From NCBI GenBank assembly GCA_963742925.1, contig CAVUNV010000004.1, forward strand, positions 372,001 through 436,000: a stretch of 64,000 bases of DNA, read 5' to 3'. How positions within the stretch are numbered: position 1 is the first letter of the stretch; the number at the start of each line of letters is the position of its first letter. Positions 7,923 to 16,848 of this stretch are shown here, piece by piece. Below the pieces are notes generated by a model. That model was given only the letters and a program-made list of their open reading frames with translations. It was not told the DNA's origin and searched no databases. Position numbers and translations under genes: made by a program. Source of the DNA: PALSA-612 sp963742925 (GTDB taxonomy: Bacteria; Actinomycetota; Thermoleophilia; Gaiellales; Gaiellaceae).

Positions 7923-8522
7923 GCGATGAAGTCGGCCGACTGCGTGATCGTGGCGTAGTACGGAAGCGTGTTCTTGATCGCGAAGTCGTGCAACTCGTCC
8001 GAGAACCCCTGGCAGCAGTCCTCCAGGACGTTGATGTCGTACCCAAGCTCGGCGCCGTATCTCGTCGTGCTCTCCACGATCCAGTTCGTCGCGATCCCGG
8101 CCAGGAAGAGCGCCTTCGTGCCCCGTGCCCGGAGAATGGCGTCCAGGTCGGTGTGGGAGAACGCGCTCGAGTCGAAGTTGATCACGATGATGTCGCTCGG
8201 CTCCGGCTTCAGCTCGTCGGGAACGCCGGCGTCCCACGAACCTCGGAGAAAGGCGTTCCGCTCCTGGATCGACTCGATCAGGGGATAGGTCGGCTTCTTC
8301 AGCTCCGGGAAGCCGGGGCGAAACTCGATGTTGACGTAGATGACGGGTATCCCGGCCGCGCGGCTCGCCGTGATCACTGCCGCCGTCTTCTCCAGGCAGC
8401 CGTGCTTCTCCACCTGAACAGGCGTGCCCGAAAAGGCGAAGACCCCCTCGTGCCGCACGATGACCGTTCTGGTAGTGGAGCACCAGGAGAGCGGACGTTG
8501 CAGGATCGGTTGCCGTGCCCAT
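7910..8522 (-). CDS. Isochorismatase-fold protein lacking the catalytic residues (one frameshift near 8466)
   Basis: The N-terminus MGTATDPATSALLVLHYQN is in one frame; the rest (VIVRHEGVFAFSG... to DFIASLS) is in another, so a single-base indel lies near 8466. ATG 8522 follows AAGGAGG. The fold is clear, but the usual catalytic Asp (LLVxDxQN) is His here (LVLHYQN) and the nucleophilic Cys region reads GIATNWIVEST with no Cys. It is therefore unlikely to be a cysteine hydrolase; an isochorismatase-like or non-catalytic role is possible. Downstream of the MMPL gene on the same strand. Confidence 0.7.
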
Positions 8523-8577
8523 GTCGAACCTCCTTCTTGCCGGGGCATCATACGACGCCTCGTTCGCGCTTCTCGGA

Positions 8578-10737
8578 TCAGGAGTGCCCGAAGCGGACGT
8601 CCGGGAGGATGCGGTCGAGCCAGCGGGGAAGCGCCCAGGCGTAGTGGCCGAAGACGCGGAGCAGGGTCGGGATCAGGACGAGCCGGACGAGCATCGCGTC
8701 GAGCAGCACCGCGATGCCGAGGATGACGCCCATCTCCTTCGGCGGGAGCGGGCCGGAGAGCGCGAAGGTGAAGAAGACGGCCACCATGACGGCGGCGGCG
8801 GCGAAGATCACCCGGCCGGAGTGGGCGAGCCCGCCGATCGAGGCCTCGCGCGGGTCGCCGGTGCGGTCGTAGTGCTCCTTCGCGGACGAGAGCAGGAACA
8901 CGGTGTAGTCCATCGAGATCGCGAAGATCATCGCGAAGAAGAACACGGGGCCCCAGGCGTCCAGGAATCCCTGCGACTCGAAGCCGAGCAGGCCGGAGCC
9001 GTGCCCGTTCTGGAAGATCAGCCTGGCGATGCCGAACGCGGCGCCGGTGGCGAGCAGGTTCGTCAGCACGCCGAGCGCGGCGATCAGCGGCGCCTGCAGG
9101 GCGACGAGCAGGAGCAGGAAGCCGAGGGCGAGCACGACTCCGATCACGAGCGGCGTCTTGGCGGCAAGCGCCTGCTCGAGGTCGTGGTTCTCGGCCACGG
9201 CTCCGCCTACGAGCGCCCCGGCCGGCAAGGCCGAGCGGAGCCGGTCGATCGTGTGCCCGACGGCCGTGCTCGACGGGTCGGCGTTCGGGACGGCCTGGAC
9301 GAGCGCGAGGCCGCTGCCGCCTGACCGGACCGGCGAGACGGAGGCGATGCCGGGATCGTGCCGGACGACTCTCGTCACCGCGGCGACGCTCGCCTGCGGG
9401 GTGACGATCTGGAGTGCCCCGGGGGCGCCGACACCGAACGCCTGCTGCACCTGCGTGTAGCCGACGCGCGAGGAGTCGCCGCCGGGGACGACCTTGATCG
9501 ACGGCATGCCGGTCTTCAGCCCGAGGACGGGCAGCGCGAGCAGGACGAGCACGATCGTGGCGGCAGGGCCGAACAGGTGCGGGCGGCGCCAGAGCAGCTC
9601 GCCCCAGCGGGCGAAGCGCGCCGATCGGTGCTCCCCGGAGTGAACCCAGCGGAGCGCCAGCGAGTCGACCTTCGGGCCGAGCTTGGCGAGCACCGTCGGC
9701 AGCAGCGTCAGGGTGGCCGCGAGCACGAAGACGACGCTGATCATGATCCCGAGCGCCATCGAGCGGAAGGCCGGGCTCGGCACGAGCATCACGGCCGAGA
9801 GCGAGATCAGGACGGTGACGCCCGAGAACATCACGGCCTTGCCGGCCGTGTCCATCGTCACCGCGACCGCGTCGCGCGCGTCGAGGCCGGAGCCGAAGTA
9901 GGCGCCGCGGAAGCGGTGCACGAGGAAGAGCGCGTAGTCGATGCCGAGCGCGAGCGCGAACATGAGCGCGAAGTTCATCGCCCAGATCGAGATCTCGAAG
10001 CCGTGCGTCAGCAGTGCGAGCAGGCCGGCCGAGGCGACCAGACCGAGGATCGTGAGCATCAGCGGGAGGCCGGCGGCGACGAGTGACCCGAACGCCAGCA
10101 CGAGGATGATCATGGTCACCGGCCACGAGAACAGCTCCGACTTCATCATCGCCGTGCGGTTCGCGGTGTTGAAGTCGCTCCACATCCCCGATGCGCCGGT
10201 CAGCGAGACGGTGACACCGGCCGCGCCGAGCGCGCGCAGCTTGCCCTTGAGCGAGTCGGCGGCCGCGACCATCGCCGTCGGGTCGCCCCCGGCACCGGCC
10301 ATGACCACGGCTGTGTGACCGTCCGCGGAGATCGAGGAACGCGCGCGAGGCGGCTGCACCGACGCGACGCGCCTGTCGGCGCGGAGCGTGCGCTCCACGG
10401 ACGCCAGGGTCCGGCGGAAGCCCGGAGAGGACACCGTCTGCGCCGGCGAGTGCACGACGACCATCAGCGCCGAGCTGGACAGGCCGGCGAAGTTGGCCTC
10501 GATCAGCTTCCGCGCCTGAACGGACTGGGAGCCGTTCGCCTGCCAGCCCGCGCCCGAGAGCGCCGACTCGACCTTCGGCGCGAAGAATCCGAACCCGATC
10601 GCGATCACGATCCACGCGATCGCGACTACGCGCCCGTGATCGACCGTCCAGCGGCCCAGTCGGCCGACCGGCCCGACCGCCTCGGGATGCTCGAGCGCCG
10701 CCGGAGCAGCGGGGCGAGCAGTCGCGACGGCGCTCAT
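8578..10737 (-). CDS. MMPL/RND-family membrane transporter
   Basis: 719 residues with the MMPL duplication: helix 1, a large extracytoplasmic loop (~55-180), a helix bundle (~185-370), a second loop (~400-520) and a second bundle (~525-700). The conserved GIDYALFLVHRFR and MDYTVFLLSSAKEHYD stretches carry the proton-relay Asp-Tyr. Probably exports lipids or hydrophobic compounds. ATG 10737 overlaps the TGA of arsR, so expression is likely controlled by that repressor. Confidence 0.9.
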   Translation of the reverse strand: MSAVATARPAAPAALEHPEAVGPVGRLGRWTVDHGRVVAIAWIVIAIGFGFFAPKVESALSGAGWQANGSQSVQARKLIEANFAGLSSSALMVVVHSPAQTVSSPGFRRTLASVERTLRADRRVASVQPPRARSSISADGHTAVVMAGAGGDPTAMVAAADSLKGKLRALGAAGVTVSLTGASGMWSDFNTANRTAMMKSELFSWPVTMIILVLAFGSLVAAGLPLMLTILGLVASAGLLALLTHGFEISIWAMNFALMFALALGIDYALFLVHRFRGAYFGSGLDARDAVAVTMDTAGKAVMFSGVTVLISLSAVMLVPSPAFRSMALGIMISVVFVLAATLTLLPTVLAKLGPKVDSLALRWVHSGEHRSARFARWGELLWRRPHLFGPAATIVLVLLALPVLGLKTGMPSIKVVPGGDSSRVGYTQVQQAFGVGAPGALQIVTPQASVAAVTRVVRHDPGIASVSPVRSGGSGLALVQAVPNADPSSTAVGHTIDRLRSALPAGALVGGAVAENHDLEQALAAKTPLVIGVVLALGFLLLLVALQAPLIAALGVLTNLLATGAAFGIARLIFQNGHGSGLLGFESQGFLDAWGPVFFFAMIFAISMDYTVFLLSSAKEHYDRTGDPREASIGGLAHSGRVIFAAAAVMVAVFFTFALSGPLPPKEMGVILGIAVLLDAMLVRLVLIPTLLRVFGHYAWALPRWLDRILPDVRFGHS

Positions 10738-11075
10738 GCGCGCACCGCTCCCACGAGCCCGCTCAGCGACGCGAGCTGCTCCTGGATCGAGCCGCACACG
10801 TCCTCGCAGAGCCGGAAGACCCCCTCGTCCGCGATCCGGTAGTGGACATGAGTCCCGTCTTTCCGGCGAGCGACGATCCCGGCCTCGGCCAGCAGAGCCA
10901 GGTGCTTCGAGACGTTCTGCTGCGATGCCCCTGTCGCCTCGGTCAGCTCGCCGACGGTCGCCTCGCCGTCGCGGAGCCGGTCGAGCAGCTTGATCCTCAT
11001 CGGCTCGGCAATTGCCCGGAAGCGGCGGGCGATCAACTCAACGAGCTCATCCGGAAGGGGTTTGGGAAGCGGCAT
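10734..11075 (-). CDS. ArsR-family repressor (paralog of the one at 6846)
   Basis: 113 residues, aligned end to end with the ArsR at 6846-7187 (PxPxPxELVELIAxRFRxIxEPxRIxLL; ASQQNVSKHLALL; RLCEDVCGSI). It keeps the same Cys-x3-Cys pair in the last helix. ATG 11075 lies 9 bases after GGAG; ATG 11084 would be too close. Divergent from OsmC and coupled to the MMPL gene, which suggests control of a thiol-stress or export response by a reactive sulfur or electrophile signal. Confidence 0.88.
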   Translation of the reverse strand: MPLPKPLPDELVELIARRFRAIAEPMRIKLLDRLRDGEATVGELTEATGASQQNVSKHLALLAEAGIVARRKDGTHVHYRIADEGVFRLCEDVCGSIQEQLASLSGLVGAVRA

Positions 11076-11102
11076 CGGGAGCATCTCCTCAGATAGTACG
11101 CT

Positions 11103-11124
11103 CAACAGTTGTATAGTTGTATAG
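11103..11124. promoter_or_regulatory. Candidate operator of the second ArsR
   Basis: Palindrome CAACAGTTG (11103-11111) overlapping two exact tandem octamers TTGTATAG (11109-11116, 11117-11124). Like the 6803 site, it combines an inverted element with two adjacent octamers between an arsR gene and its divergent neighbour. The AT-rich octamers may also hold the -10 element of osmC. Confidence 0.45.
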
Positions 11125-11158
11125 CAGACCACGTCATCTGACCGCAAGGAGATGCGAG

Positions 11159-11647
11159 ATGAATGCGACGACAACGAACCCGGTAACCGCAAGCGTGCGG
11201 CCGAAGGAGTTCCACTTCCCCGTCTCGGTCGAGTGGGTCGGCGAGCGCCGCGTCGCCGCGCACGTCGACGGCAAGCAGTCGATCGAGATCACTCCGCCGC
11301 CCGTCTTCCGCGGCACCGACGCCGAGACCTGGAGCCCCGAGGACTTCTTCGTCGCCGCGGCGGCTTCGTGCCTCGCCGTCACCTTCACCGGCCTCGCCGC
11401 GCGCGCCGGGCTCGCCTACGCGTCGCTCGCCGTGGACGGCGACGGAGTCGCGGGCAGGCGCGAGGACGGACGCTTCGGGTTCACGCAGCTCTGCCTCAGG
11501 ATCGTGATCGAGACCGATCCGGCCGACGAGCAACGCGCGCGCGAGCTGGCCCGGAAAGCGGAAGAGACCTGCCTCGTCTCCGCCTCGCTCGACCTCCCGG
11601 TCGAGACCGTGATCGACGTGAGACACGCCGGCCGGCGAGAGCCGTAG
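11159..11647 (+). CDS. OsmC/Ohr-family peroxiredoxin
   Basis: 162 residues. OsmC fold with the two redox cysteines C71 (AAAASCLAVTF) and C138 (EETCLVSASL) that reduce organic hydroperoxides or react with persulfides. ATG 11159 follows AAGGAG. Divergent from an ArsR/MMPL operon with a shared operator-like region, so it is probably part of that repressor's regulon. Confidence 0.9.
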   Translation: MNATTTNPVTASVRPKEFHFPVSVEWVGERRVAAHVDGKQSIEITPPPVFRGTDAETWSPEDFFVAAAASCLAVTFTGLAARAGLAYASLAVDGDGVAGRREDGRFGFTQLCLRIVIETDPADEQRARELARKAEETCLVSASLDLPVETVIDVRHAGRREP

Positions 11648-11662
11648 CCGGCGCGGGGAACT

Positions 11663-11675
11663 GCGGGAAGTCCGC
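11663..11675. promoter_or_regulatory. Class 1 site, malic enzyme promoter
   Basis: GCGGGAAGTCCGC, 58 bases upstream of the malic enzyme ATG; matches nCGGGAArnCCGC exactly. Confidence 0.5.
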
Positions 11676-11733
11676 GGGGCGGATCGGTGGCCGTCCGGAT
11701 GATGCGGAGCCGTCGCGTGCGGACACTGCCATC

Positions 11734-13164
11734 ATGGCGAGCGTGGCAACGTTGCATCCCTCGGCGTCCTACAGCGCGACGCTCCGCGTGCGCCTCCAGG
11801 ACACCCCGGGATCGTTCGCCCGGCTTGCGGGCGCGATCGCGGATACCGGCGGCTCGCTCGGGGCGATCGATCTCGTTCGCGTCGAGCAGCACACGAAGGT
11901 GCGCGACGTGACGGTGCTGGCGGCCGACGAGGATCACGTCGCCCGCATCGTCGAGGCCGTACGGCTGCTCGACGGAATCGAGGTCGAGCACGTCTCCGAT
12001 CGGACCTTCCTGCTCCACCTGGGTGGGAAGCTCGAGATCGCGGCGAAGACGCCGCTCAAGACCCGCGACGACCTCTCGATGGCCTACACGCCCGGAGTGG
12101 CCCGTGTCTGCCGCGCGATCGCGGACGAGCCGGACAAGGTCTGGAACCTGACGATCAAGCAGAACGCGGTTGCGGTCGTCACCGACGGCACCGCCGTGCT
12201 CGGGTTGGGTGACATCGGCCCCGAGGCGGCCTTGCCGGTGATGGAGGGCAAGGCGATCCTGTTCAAGGAGTTCGGCGGCGTCGACGCGTGGCCGGTCTGC
12301 CTCGCGACGACCGACCCGGACGAGATCGTGCGGACGGTGATCGCGATTGCGCCCGTCTTCGGGGGCATCAATCTCGAGGACATCTCCGCTCCGCGCTGCT
12401 TCGAGGTCGAGGCGCGGCTGCGCGAGGCGCTCGACATCCCCGTCTTCCACGACGACCAGCACGGCACCGCGATCGTGGTGCTCGCGGCCCTGCTGAACGC
12501 GCTGCGCGTGGTCGGCAAGCGGATCGAGGACGTTCGTGTCGTCGTCACCGGCGCAGGCGCGGCGGGAGCGGCGACGGCCCGCATGTTGATGGCGGCCGGC
12601 GTCGCCGACGTCGTCTGCTGCGACCGGCGCGGGGTCCTCTATCCCGGCCGCGACGGGCTGGACGTCTCCAAGACGCTGCTCGCGGACGAGACGAATCCGC
12701 GCGGCCTGCGCGGCTCGGCGGACGAAGCCCTCGCCGGCTCGGACGTCTACATCGGTCTCTCCGGGCCGGGCGCCGTCAGCCTCGAGGCCGTGCGCTCGAT
12801 GGCCGAGGGCGCGATCGTCTTCGCGATGGCCAACCCGACCCCGGAGGTCTCGCCGGAGGCCCTCGAAGGCTTCGCGGCCGTCGTCGGTACCGGCCGGTCC
12901 GACTACCCGAACCAGATCAACAACGTGCTCGCGTTTCCCGGAATCTTCCGCGGCGCGCTCGACGTCCGCGCGACGGGGATCACCCGGGAGATGGAGCTGG
13001 CGGCCGCGCACGCGCTCGCGGCGGTCGTCGAGCCCGAGCACCTCGAGCCGGACTACGTGATCCCGAGCGTGTTCGATCGGCGCGTCGCACCGGCCGTCGC
13101 CGACGCGGTGTCGAAGGCGGCCGAGGCGGGCGGCGTCGCCCGGCGCCACGCAACTCCGTCGTAG
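11734..13164 (+). CDS. NAD(P)-dependent malic enzyme with N-terminal ACT domain
   Basis: 476 residues. The ACT-like regulatory domain (~10-85, VRLQDTPGSFARLAGAIADTGG) precedes the malic N-domain (SMAYTPGVARVC, TDGTAVLGLGDIGPEAALPV, metal site FHDDQHGTAIV) and a Rossmann domain (VVVTGAGAAGAATARML). Oxidatively decarboxylates malate to pyruvate, which could feed the pyruvate oxidoreductase at 33-36 kb. The ACT domain implies allosteric control by an amino acid or similar ligand. Confidence 0.92.
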   Translation: MASVATLHPSASYSATLRVRLQDTPGSFARLAGAIADTGGSLGAIDLVRVEQHTKVRDVTVLAADEDHVARIVEAVRLLDGIEVEHVSDRTFLLHLGGKLEIAAKTPLKTRDDLSMAYTPGVARVCRAIADEPDKVWNLTIKQNAVAVVTDGTAVLGLGDIGPEAALPVMEGKAILFKEFGGVDAWPVCLATTDPDEIVRTVIAIAPVFGGINLEDISAPRCFEVEARLREALDIPVFHDDQHGTAIVVLAALLNALRVVGKRIEDVRVVVTGAGAAGAATARMLMAAGVADVVCCDRRGVLYPGRDGLDVSKTLLADETNPRGLRGSADEALAGSDVYIGLSGPGAVSLEAVRSMAEGAIVFAMANPTPEVSPEALEGFAAVVGTGRSDYPNQINNVLAFPGIFRGALDVRATGITREMELAAAHALAAVVEPEHLEPDYVIPSVFDRRVAPAVADAVSKAAEAGGVARRHATPS

Positions 13165-13166
13165 CT

Positions 13167-13179
13167 GCGGACTTCCCGA
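13167..13179. promoter_or_regulatory. Class 1 site, flavoprotein promoter
   Basis: GCGGACTTCCCGA; the other strand reads TCGGGAAGTCCGC followed by AG. It lies 83 bases upstream of the flavoprotein ATG at 13263 and just after the malic enzyme stop. Confidence 0.5.
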
Positions 13180-13262
13180 AGGCGCGCTCCGGCCCGCCAC
13201 GGATGCCGCCGCCGGCGCGTGGCCGCATGCTCCTCTCTCACACTCCGCAGGGAGGGACAGAA

Positions 13263-14468
13263 ATGGGAAGCTCCGGCCGATCGCGATCCGGATACCGCGT
13301 CCTGATCGCAGGCGGCGGCGTCGCGGCGCTCGAGGCCGCGCTCGCGCTGCGTGAGTTCGCCGAGGAGCGGGTCGAGCTCGAGCTGCTCGCTCCCGAGACA
13401 CACTTCTGGTACCGGCCGCTGGCGGTTGTCGAGCCGTTCGGGCTGGGCGAGGTGCATCGACTCGAGCTCGTCGACTTCGCCCATGAGTGCGACGCCCAGG
13501 CGAGCCTGGGGGCCCTGGCCGGAGTCGATGCGGCGGCGCACGTCGCGCGCACGCACGCGGGCTCCGAGATCGAGTACGACGCGCTCCTCATTGCCTGCGG
13601 CGCGCAGCCGAAGGTGGGTGTGCCCGGAGCTCTGACCTTCCGCGGGCCGGCCGACGTTCCCGCGTTCACGGCCATCGTCGAGAAGCTCGGCTGGGGCTCG
13701 CAGACGATCGTCTTCGCGCTTCCGGGCGGCACGGCCTGGCCGCTGCCGGTCTACGAGCTCGCGCTGCTGACCGCCGCGCACCGCGCGTCGCGGCACGCCG
13801 ACGATGTCGAGATCCACCTCGTCACGTCCGAGGAGACGCCGCTGGCGCTGTTCGGGCCGGAGGCGAGCGACGCCGTGAAGTGGCTGCTCGAGGAGCGCGG
13901 GATCCTGCTCCGTACCGGCTGCTACCCGCGCGAGTTCCGGTCCGGCGAGCTCGATCTCGGCCCGGAGGGCACGATCGCCGCCGACCACGTGGTCGCCTTG
14001 CCGCGTCTCGAGGGGATCCCGATCGACGGTGTTCCGCACGACTCGCAAGGCTTCATCCCCACCGACCGCTTCGGCTGCGTCGACGAGCTGGCGGACGTCT
14101 ACGCGGCCGGCGACGTCACGAGCTTCCCGGTCAAGCAGGGAGGTCTCGCGGCGCAACAGGCCGAGGCCGCTGCGACCGCGATCGCCGCCGAGGCCGGCGC
14201 CGACATCGATCCCGTCGCGTTCAACCCCGTGCTCCGCGGCCTGCTTCTGACCGGAGGCATCCCCAGGTACCTCCGGACGGAGCTCGCGAGCCCGGGGCAA
14301 CCCGCCGAGATCGACGCCGTCGGCCTCTGGTGGCCCCCGAACAAGATCGCCGGCCGGTTCCTCGCGCCCTTCCTCGCGACCCGTCAGGGAGACCTTCTCG
14401 CCGCCCCGTCAGGAGTGGAGGCGCTTCCGGTGGACGTCTCGCTCGCGGCCGAGTACCGGCCGGCCTGA
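13263..14468 (+). CDS. FAD-dependent NAD(P)H/quinone-type oxidoreductase
   Basis: 401 residues. VLIAGGGVAALEAALALREF (FAD), LIACGAQPKVG, DVYAAGDVTSFPVKQGGLAAQQAEAAA (second FAD motif). It resembles the SQR/NDH-2/FCSD superfamily but lacks the paired SQR cysteines and the PTSKAG motif seen at 5476-6738. The C-terminus WWPPNKIAGRFLAPFLA is common in actinobacterial relatives. ATG 13263 follows GGAGGGAC. It faces the cytochrome c gene. Substrate unknown. Confidence 0.75.
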   Translation: MGSSGRSRSGYRVLIAGGGVAALEAALALREFAEERVELELLAPETHFWYRPLAVVEPFGLGEVHRLELVDFAHECDAQASLGALAGVDAAAHVARTHAGSEIEYDALLIACGAQPKVGVPGALTFRGPADVPAFTAIVEKLGWGSQTIVFALPGGTAWPLPVYELALLTAAHRASRHADDVEIHLVTSEETPLALFGPEASDAVKWLLEERGILLRTGCYPREFRSGELDLGPEGTIAADHVVALPRLEGIPIDGVPHDSQGFIPTDRFGCVDELADVYAAGDVTSFPVKQGGLAAQQAEAAATAIAAEAGADIDPVAFNPVLRGLLLTGGIPRYLRTELASPGQPAEIDAVGLWWPPNKIAGRFLAPFLATRQGDLLAAPSGVEALPVDVSLAAEYRPA

Positions 14469-14472
14469 GCTC

Positions 14473-15240
14473 CTAGGACGTCTTCAGCGTCTTGATGTAG
14501 GCGGTGAGGGCGGCCAGCCGTTCGGCGGAGATGATCCCGCCCCAGTGCGGCATGCTGACGATCGGCGCCTTGCCGAGCACGCTGCCCGACTTGATGAACT
14601 GGATGATCTTGGCGTCGGTGTTGAACTCCTTGAAGAAGTCCGCACCGGAGAGCGGCGGGATCGTCTTGTCGGGCGACTGCGGGTTCGGGACGCCGCCCAG
14701 GCCGTTCGGGCCGTGGCAGTTCACGCAGCCGTAGAGGGTGTAGAGCGCCGCCCCCTCGACTGCCGCGCCCTGCCCGGTGGGAACCTCGACCGGGTTGGCG
14801 GTCGGCACCTGCGGCAGCCCCGCGTGGATGTAGGCGACGAGGTCGTTCACCTGCTTCGCCGAGATCACCTGGCCCCAGACCGGCATGTACGGGTGCGTCG
14901 GATTCTCGGCCACGCCGCGCCCGTGCCTGATGATGTCGGTGAGCTGGGCGGTGGTGTACGTGCTGAACGCCTTGAGCGGGGGCACGTAGGGGCTCACGCC
15001 GCCCTTTCCGTCGAGGCCGTGGCACTGCGCGCAGGCGAAGTTGACGAAGTGGTGGGCGCCCGCCGCGACAGCCGGATCGATGGTCGTGGACGTCGAGGTC
15101 GTGGAGGCCGCGACCGCCGTCGTGCTCTTCGTCGCCCGGCCGATGAAGAACCCGCCGAGCCCCGCGGCGATCAGGAAGGCGAGCGTGACGAGCACGAATG
15201 CCCCAGCGGCGGACTCGGGATCCCAGGGTCGCTTAGCCAC
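14473..15240 (-). CDS. Membrane-anchored diheme cytochrome c
   Basis: 255 residues (GTG start). An N-terminal helix at ~14-35 and a Ser/Thr linker are followed by two cytochrome c domains: CAQCH (C70, C73, H74) and CVNCH (C172, C175, H176), each with a likely axial Met (MPVWG near 119; MPHWGG near 230). Extracytoplasmic electron carrier, similar to fused cytochromes of actinobacterial respiratory chains. It sits downstream of the ApbE/ferric-reductase-like operon, separated by 83 bases holding a hairpin and a class 1 site. Confidence 0.92.
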   Translation of the reverse strand: MAKRPWDPESAAGAFVLVTLAFLIAAGLGGFFIGRATKSTTAVAASTTSTSTTIDPAVAAGAHHFVNFACAQCHGLDGKGGVSPYVPPLKAFSTYTTAQLTDIIRHGRGVAENPTHPYMPVWGQVISAKQVNDLVAYIHAGLPQVPTANPVEVPTGQGAAVEGAALYTLYGCVNCHGPNGLGGVPNPQSPDKTIPPLSGADFFKEFNTDAKIIQFIKSGSVLGKAPIVSMPHWGGIISAERLAALTAYIKTLKTS

Positions 15241-15263
15241 AGCCGGAAGGATCTTTTCATACC

Positions 15264-15290
15264 CGGGGCGTCGGCGTCGGCGACGCCCCG
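15264..15290. terminator. Strong hairpin before the cytochrome c gene
   Basis: Ten-base arms CGGGGCGTCG (15264-15273) and CGACGCCCCG (15281-15290) with a 7-base loop. It can attenuate or terminate transcripts from the upstream ferric-reductase-like gene (stop at 15323), or structure the cytochrome c leader. There is no good T-tract on the minus strand. Confidence 0.5.
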
Positions 15291-15300
15291 GATAGGAATT

Positions 15301-15313
15301 GCGGGTTTCCCGC
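15301..15313. promoter_or_regulatory. Class 1 site, cytochrome c promoter
   Basis: GCGGGTTTCCCGC, perfect 5-base arms around TTT, 60 bases upstream of the cytochrome c start on the minus strand. The most symmetric member of the class 1 set. Confidence 0.5.
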
Positions 15314-15322
15314 GACTCTCGG

Positions 15323-15907
15323 CTACTGCGTGGCTCCCGCCGGGGCGCCGGTTGCCTTCCGCACCGGAGTCGCCCGCGGGGTGAGCAGCCGCACGAACAC
15401 GAGCCAGATGACCGGACCGGCGGCGATCGCGGCCAGGAGCGGCCCGCCGGCTCCCTTGAGGTCGGTGCCGGCCGTCAGCGCGTGGCCGAGTGCGAGGACG
15501 AAGGCGGCGAAGCTCGCGTAGTGGAGGCGGCGCCAGCCCTTCTGGCCGATCCGCTTCCGCATCCGGAACGATGCGGCGAGCATCAGCGTGAGCCAGCCCG
15601 CGACCACTCCGGCCGCGACCGCGGTGGCGTGCCACGCTGACGCGAACGGCACGAGCACCGACGTGAGCCCGAAGTGGAGCGTCGGGTCGAAGAGCAGGGC
15701 GCCGGCATGGAGCGCGAGCATCGACAGCCCCGTCCAGGCGAGCGTCTGGTGCCAGCCGAACAGGTGCTTCTGCCGCTTCGTCCCGAGCAGCCTCGTGCTC
15801 ATCGCGAGGCCGAGCCACACGGAGAGCGTGAGAGCGCCGAAGGAGACGAGGCCGGCGGCGCGGGCCACGTACCAGGCCACCGGCGCATGGGCCAGGAAGG
15901 CATTCAC
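15323..15907 (-). CDS. Ferric-reductase-like heme membrane protein
   Basis: 194 residues, about six helices. Two His pairs lie on neighbouring helices: H53/H67 (GWHQTLAW...LALHAGAL) and H129/H142 (RRLHYASF...ALGHALTAG). This is the di-heme arrangement of the FRD/YedZ-MsrQ superfamily that moves electrons across the membrane. No flavin domain is fused. GTG 15907 overlaps the ApbE stop (GTGA). Similar in layout to the protein at 18902-19453. Probably passes electrons to or from an ApbE-flavinylated or heme partner outside the membrane. Confidence 0.82.
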   Translation of the reverse strand: MNAFLAHAPVAWYVARAAGLVSFGALTLSVWLGLAMSTRLLGTKRQKHLFGWHQTLAWTGLSMLALHAGALLFDPTLHFGLTSVLVPFASAWHATAVAAGVVAGWLTLMLAASFRMRKRIGQKGWRRLHYASFAAFVLALGHALTAGTDLKGAGGPLLAAIAAGPVIWLVFVRLLTPRATPVRKATGAPAGATQ

Positions 15908-16848
15908 GCCGGCACCGCCTCGAGCAGCGGCAGCTTGCCGATTGCGACCGGCTCGCCGTCTCGGGGCACGTACAGCGCCGCCAGGTGCGGGAAGCGGCTC
16001 AGATGAGCGCGCGCCTCGGCCAGCGACGAGACGGCGAGCGCGGTCGCGTGTGGTTCCGCCTCGGTTGCGTCGGGGGCGACGATGGTGACGGTGAGCGGCC
16101 CGGCCTGGGCGGGAGCGCCCGTCGCCGGGTCGATCAGGTGGTGGAGCGTACGGCCGGGGCCGAAGCGGCGGCGGTCGCGGCCGGACGTTGCCACGCCGCC
16201 CGACTCGATCGCGAGCGTTGCGAGGATCGCGCCGGGGGTGCGCGGGTCGGCGATCGCCACCCGCCACGGACCCATGTCCGGCGTGTCGCCGGCGAGGGCG
16301 ACGTCTCCGCCCAGGTCGACGAGCCCGCCGGGGAGCGCGGGCCAGGCCGACTGCATGGCGTGGAGTGCGCGCGCGGCCGAGAAGCCCTTGCCGATGCCGC
16401 CCAGATCGACCGCGGCTCCCGCCTCGACGCGTGCGCGGCTCGAGCCGGAGTCGACCTCGACCTCTGCACCGGCTCGCCACCCGTCGGCCGTTCGGGCCGG
16501 CCGCTCCTCGAGCTCGTCGAAGGTGCGGTCATACCCGGCCGCGACGAGCGCAGGGAGGATCGTGGGATCGAATTTCCCGTCCGTGGCCTCACGGGCGTGG
16601 AGCGCGGCGGTGAGCGCTTCGATCAGGCGCCTGTCGATCTCGACCCAGTCGCCCCCGGCGCCGTTCAGGCGCGAGAGGTCGCTCGTGGGGTCGAAGCGCG
16701 ACAGGGCCTTCTCGCAGGCGGCCACCTCGGCCTCACCCGCGTCGAGCGCCCGCTCGACGCGCGGTTCGCCCGGCGACCGCGTCGTGACCGCGACGGCGCA
16801 CGACGTGCCCATGGCGCGGAACGTCCGCTGAACCAGCCGGCCGATCAT
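15904..16848 (-). CDS. apbE: FAD:protein FMN transferase
   Basis: 314 residues, complete ApbE: RAMGTSCAVAV at the start, FDPTSDLSRLNG, VDLGGIGKGFSAARA (nucleotide/Mg site), LVDLGGDVALAG, GVATSGRDRRRF and HHLIDPATGAPA. Transfers FMN from FAD to Thr in target proteins on the outer face of the membrane. No lipobox or obvious signal peptide is visible. No encoded neighbour shows a recognisable flavinylation motif, so the acceptor must be one of the small unknown proteins or lie elsewhere. Overlaps its neighbours by 4 bases on each side. Confidence 0.93.
   Translation of the reverse strand: MIGRLVQRTFRAMGTSCAVAVTTRSPGEPRVERALDAGEAEVAACEKALSRFDPTSDLSRLNGAGGDWVEIDRRLIEALTAALHAREATDGKFDPTILPALVAAGYDRTFDELEERPARTADGWRAGAEVEVDSGSSRARVEAGAAVDLGGIGKGFSAARALHAMQSAWPALPGGLVDLGGDVALAGDTPDMGPWRVAIADPRTPGAILATLAIESGGVATSGRDRRRFGPGRTLHHLIDPATGAPAQAGPLTVTIVAPDATEAEPHATALAVSSLAEARAHLSRFPHLAALYVPRDGEPVAIGKLPLLEAVPA

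Noticed and set aside
11416..13401. Very long open frame antisense to the malic enz and OsmC genes
   Set aside because: Arg/Asp/His-rich composition with no domain; typical mirror frame of high-GC coding DNA. Similar antisense frames occur opposite most genes here.
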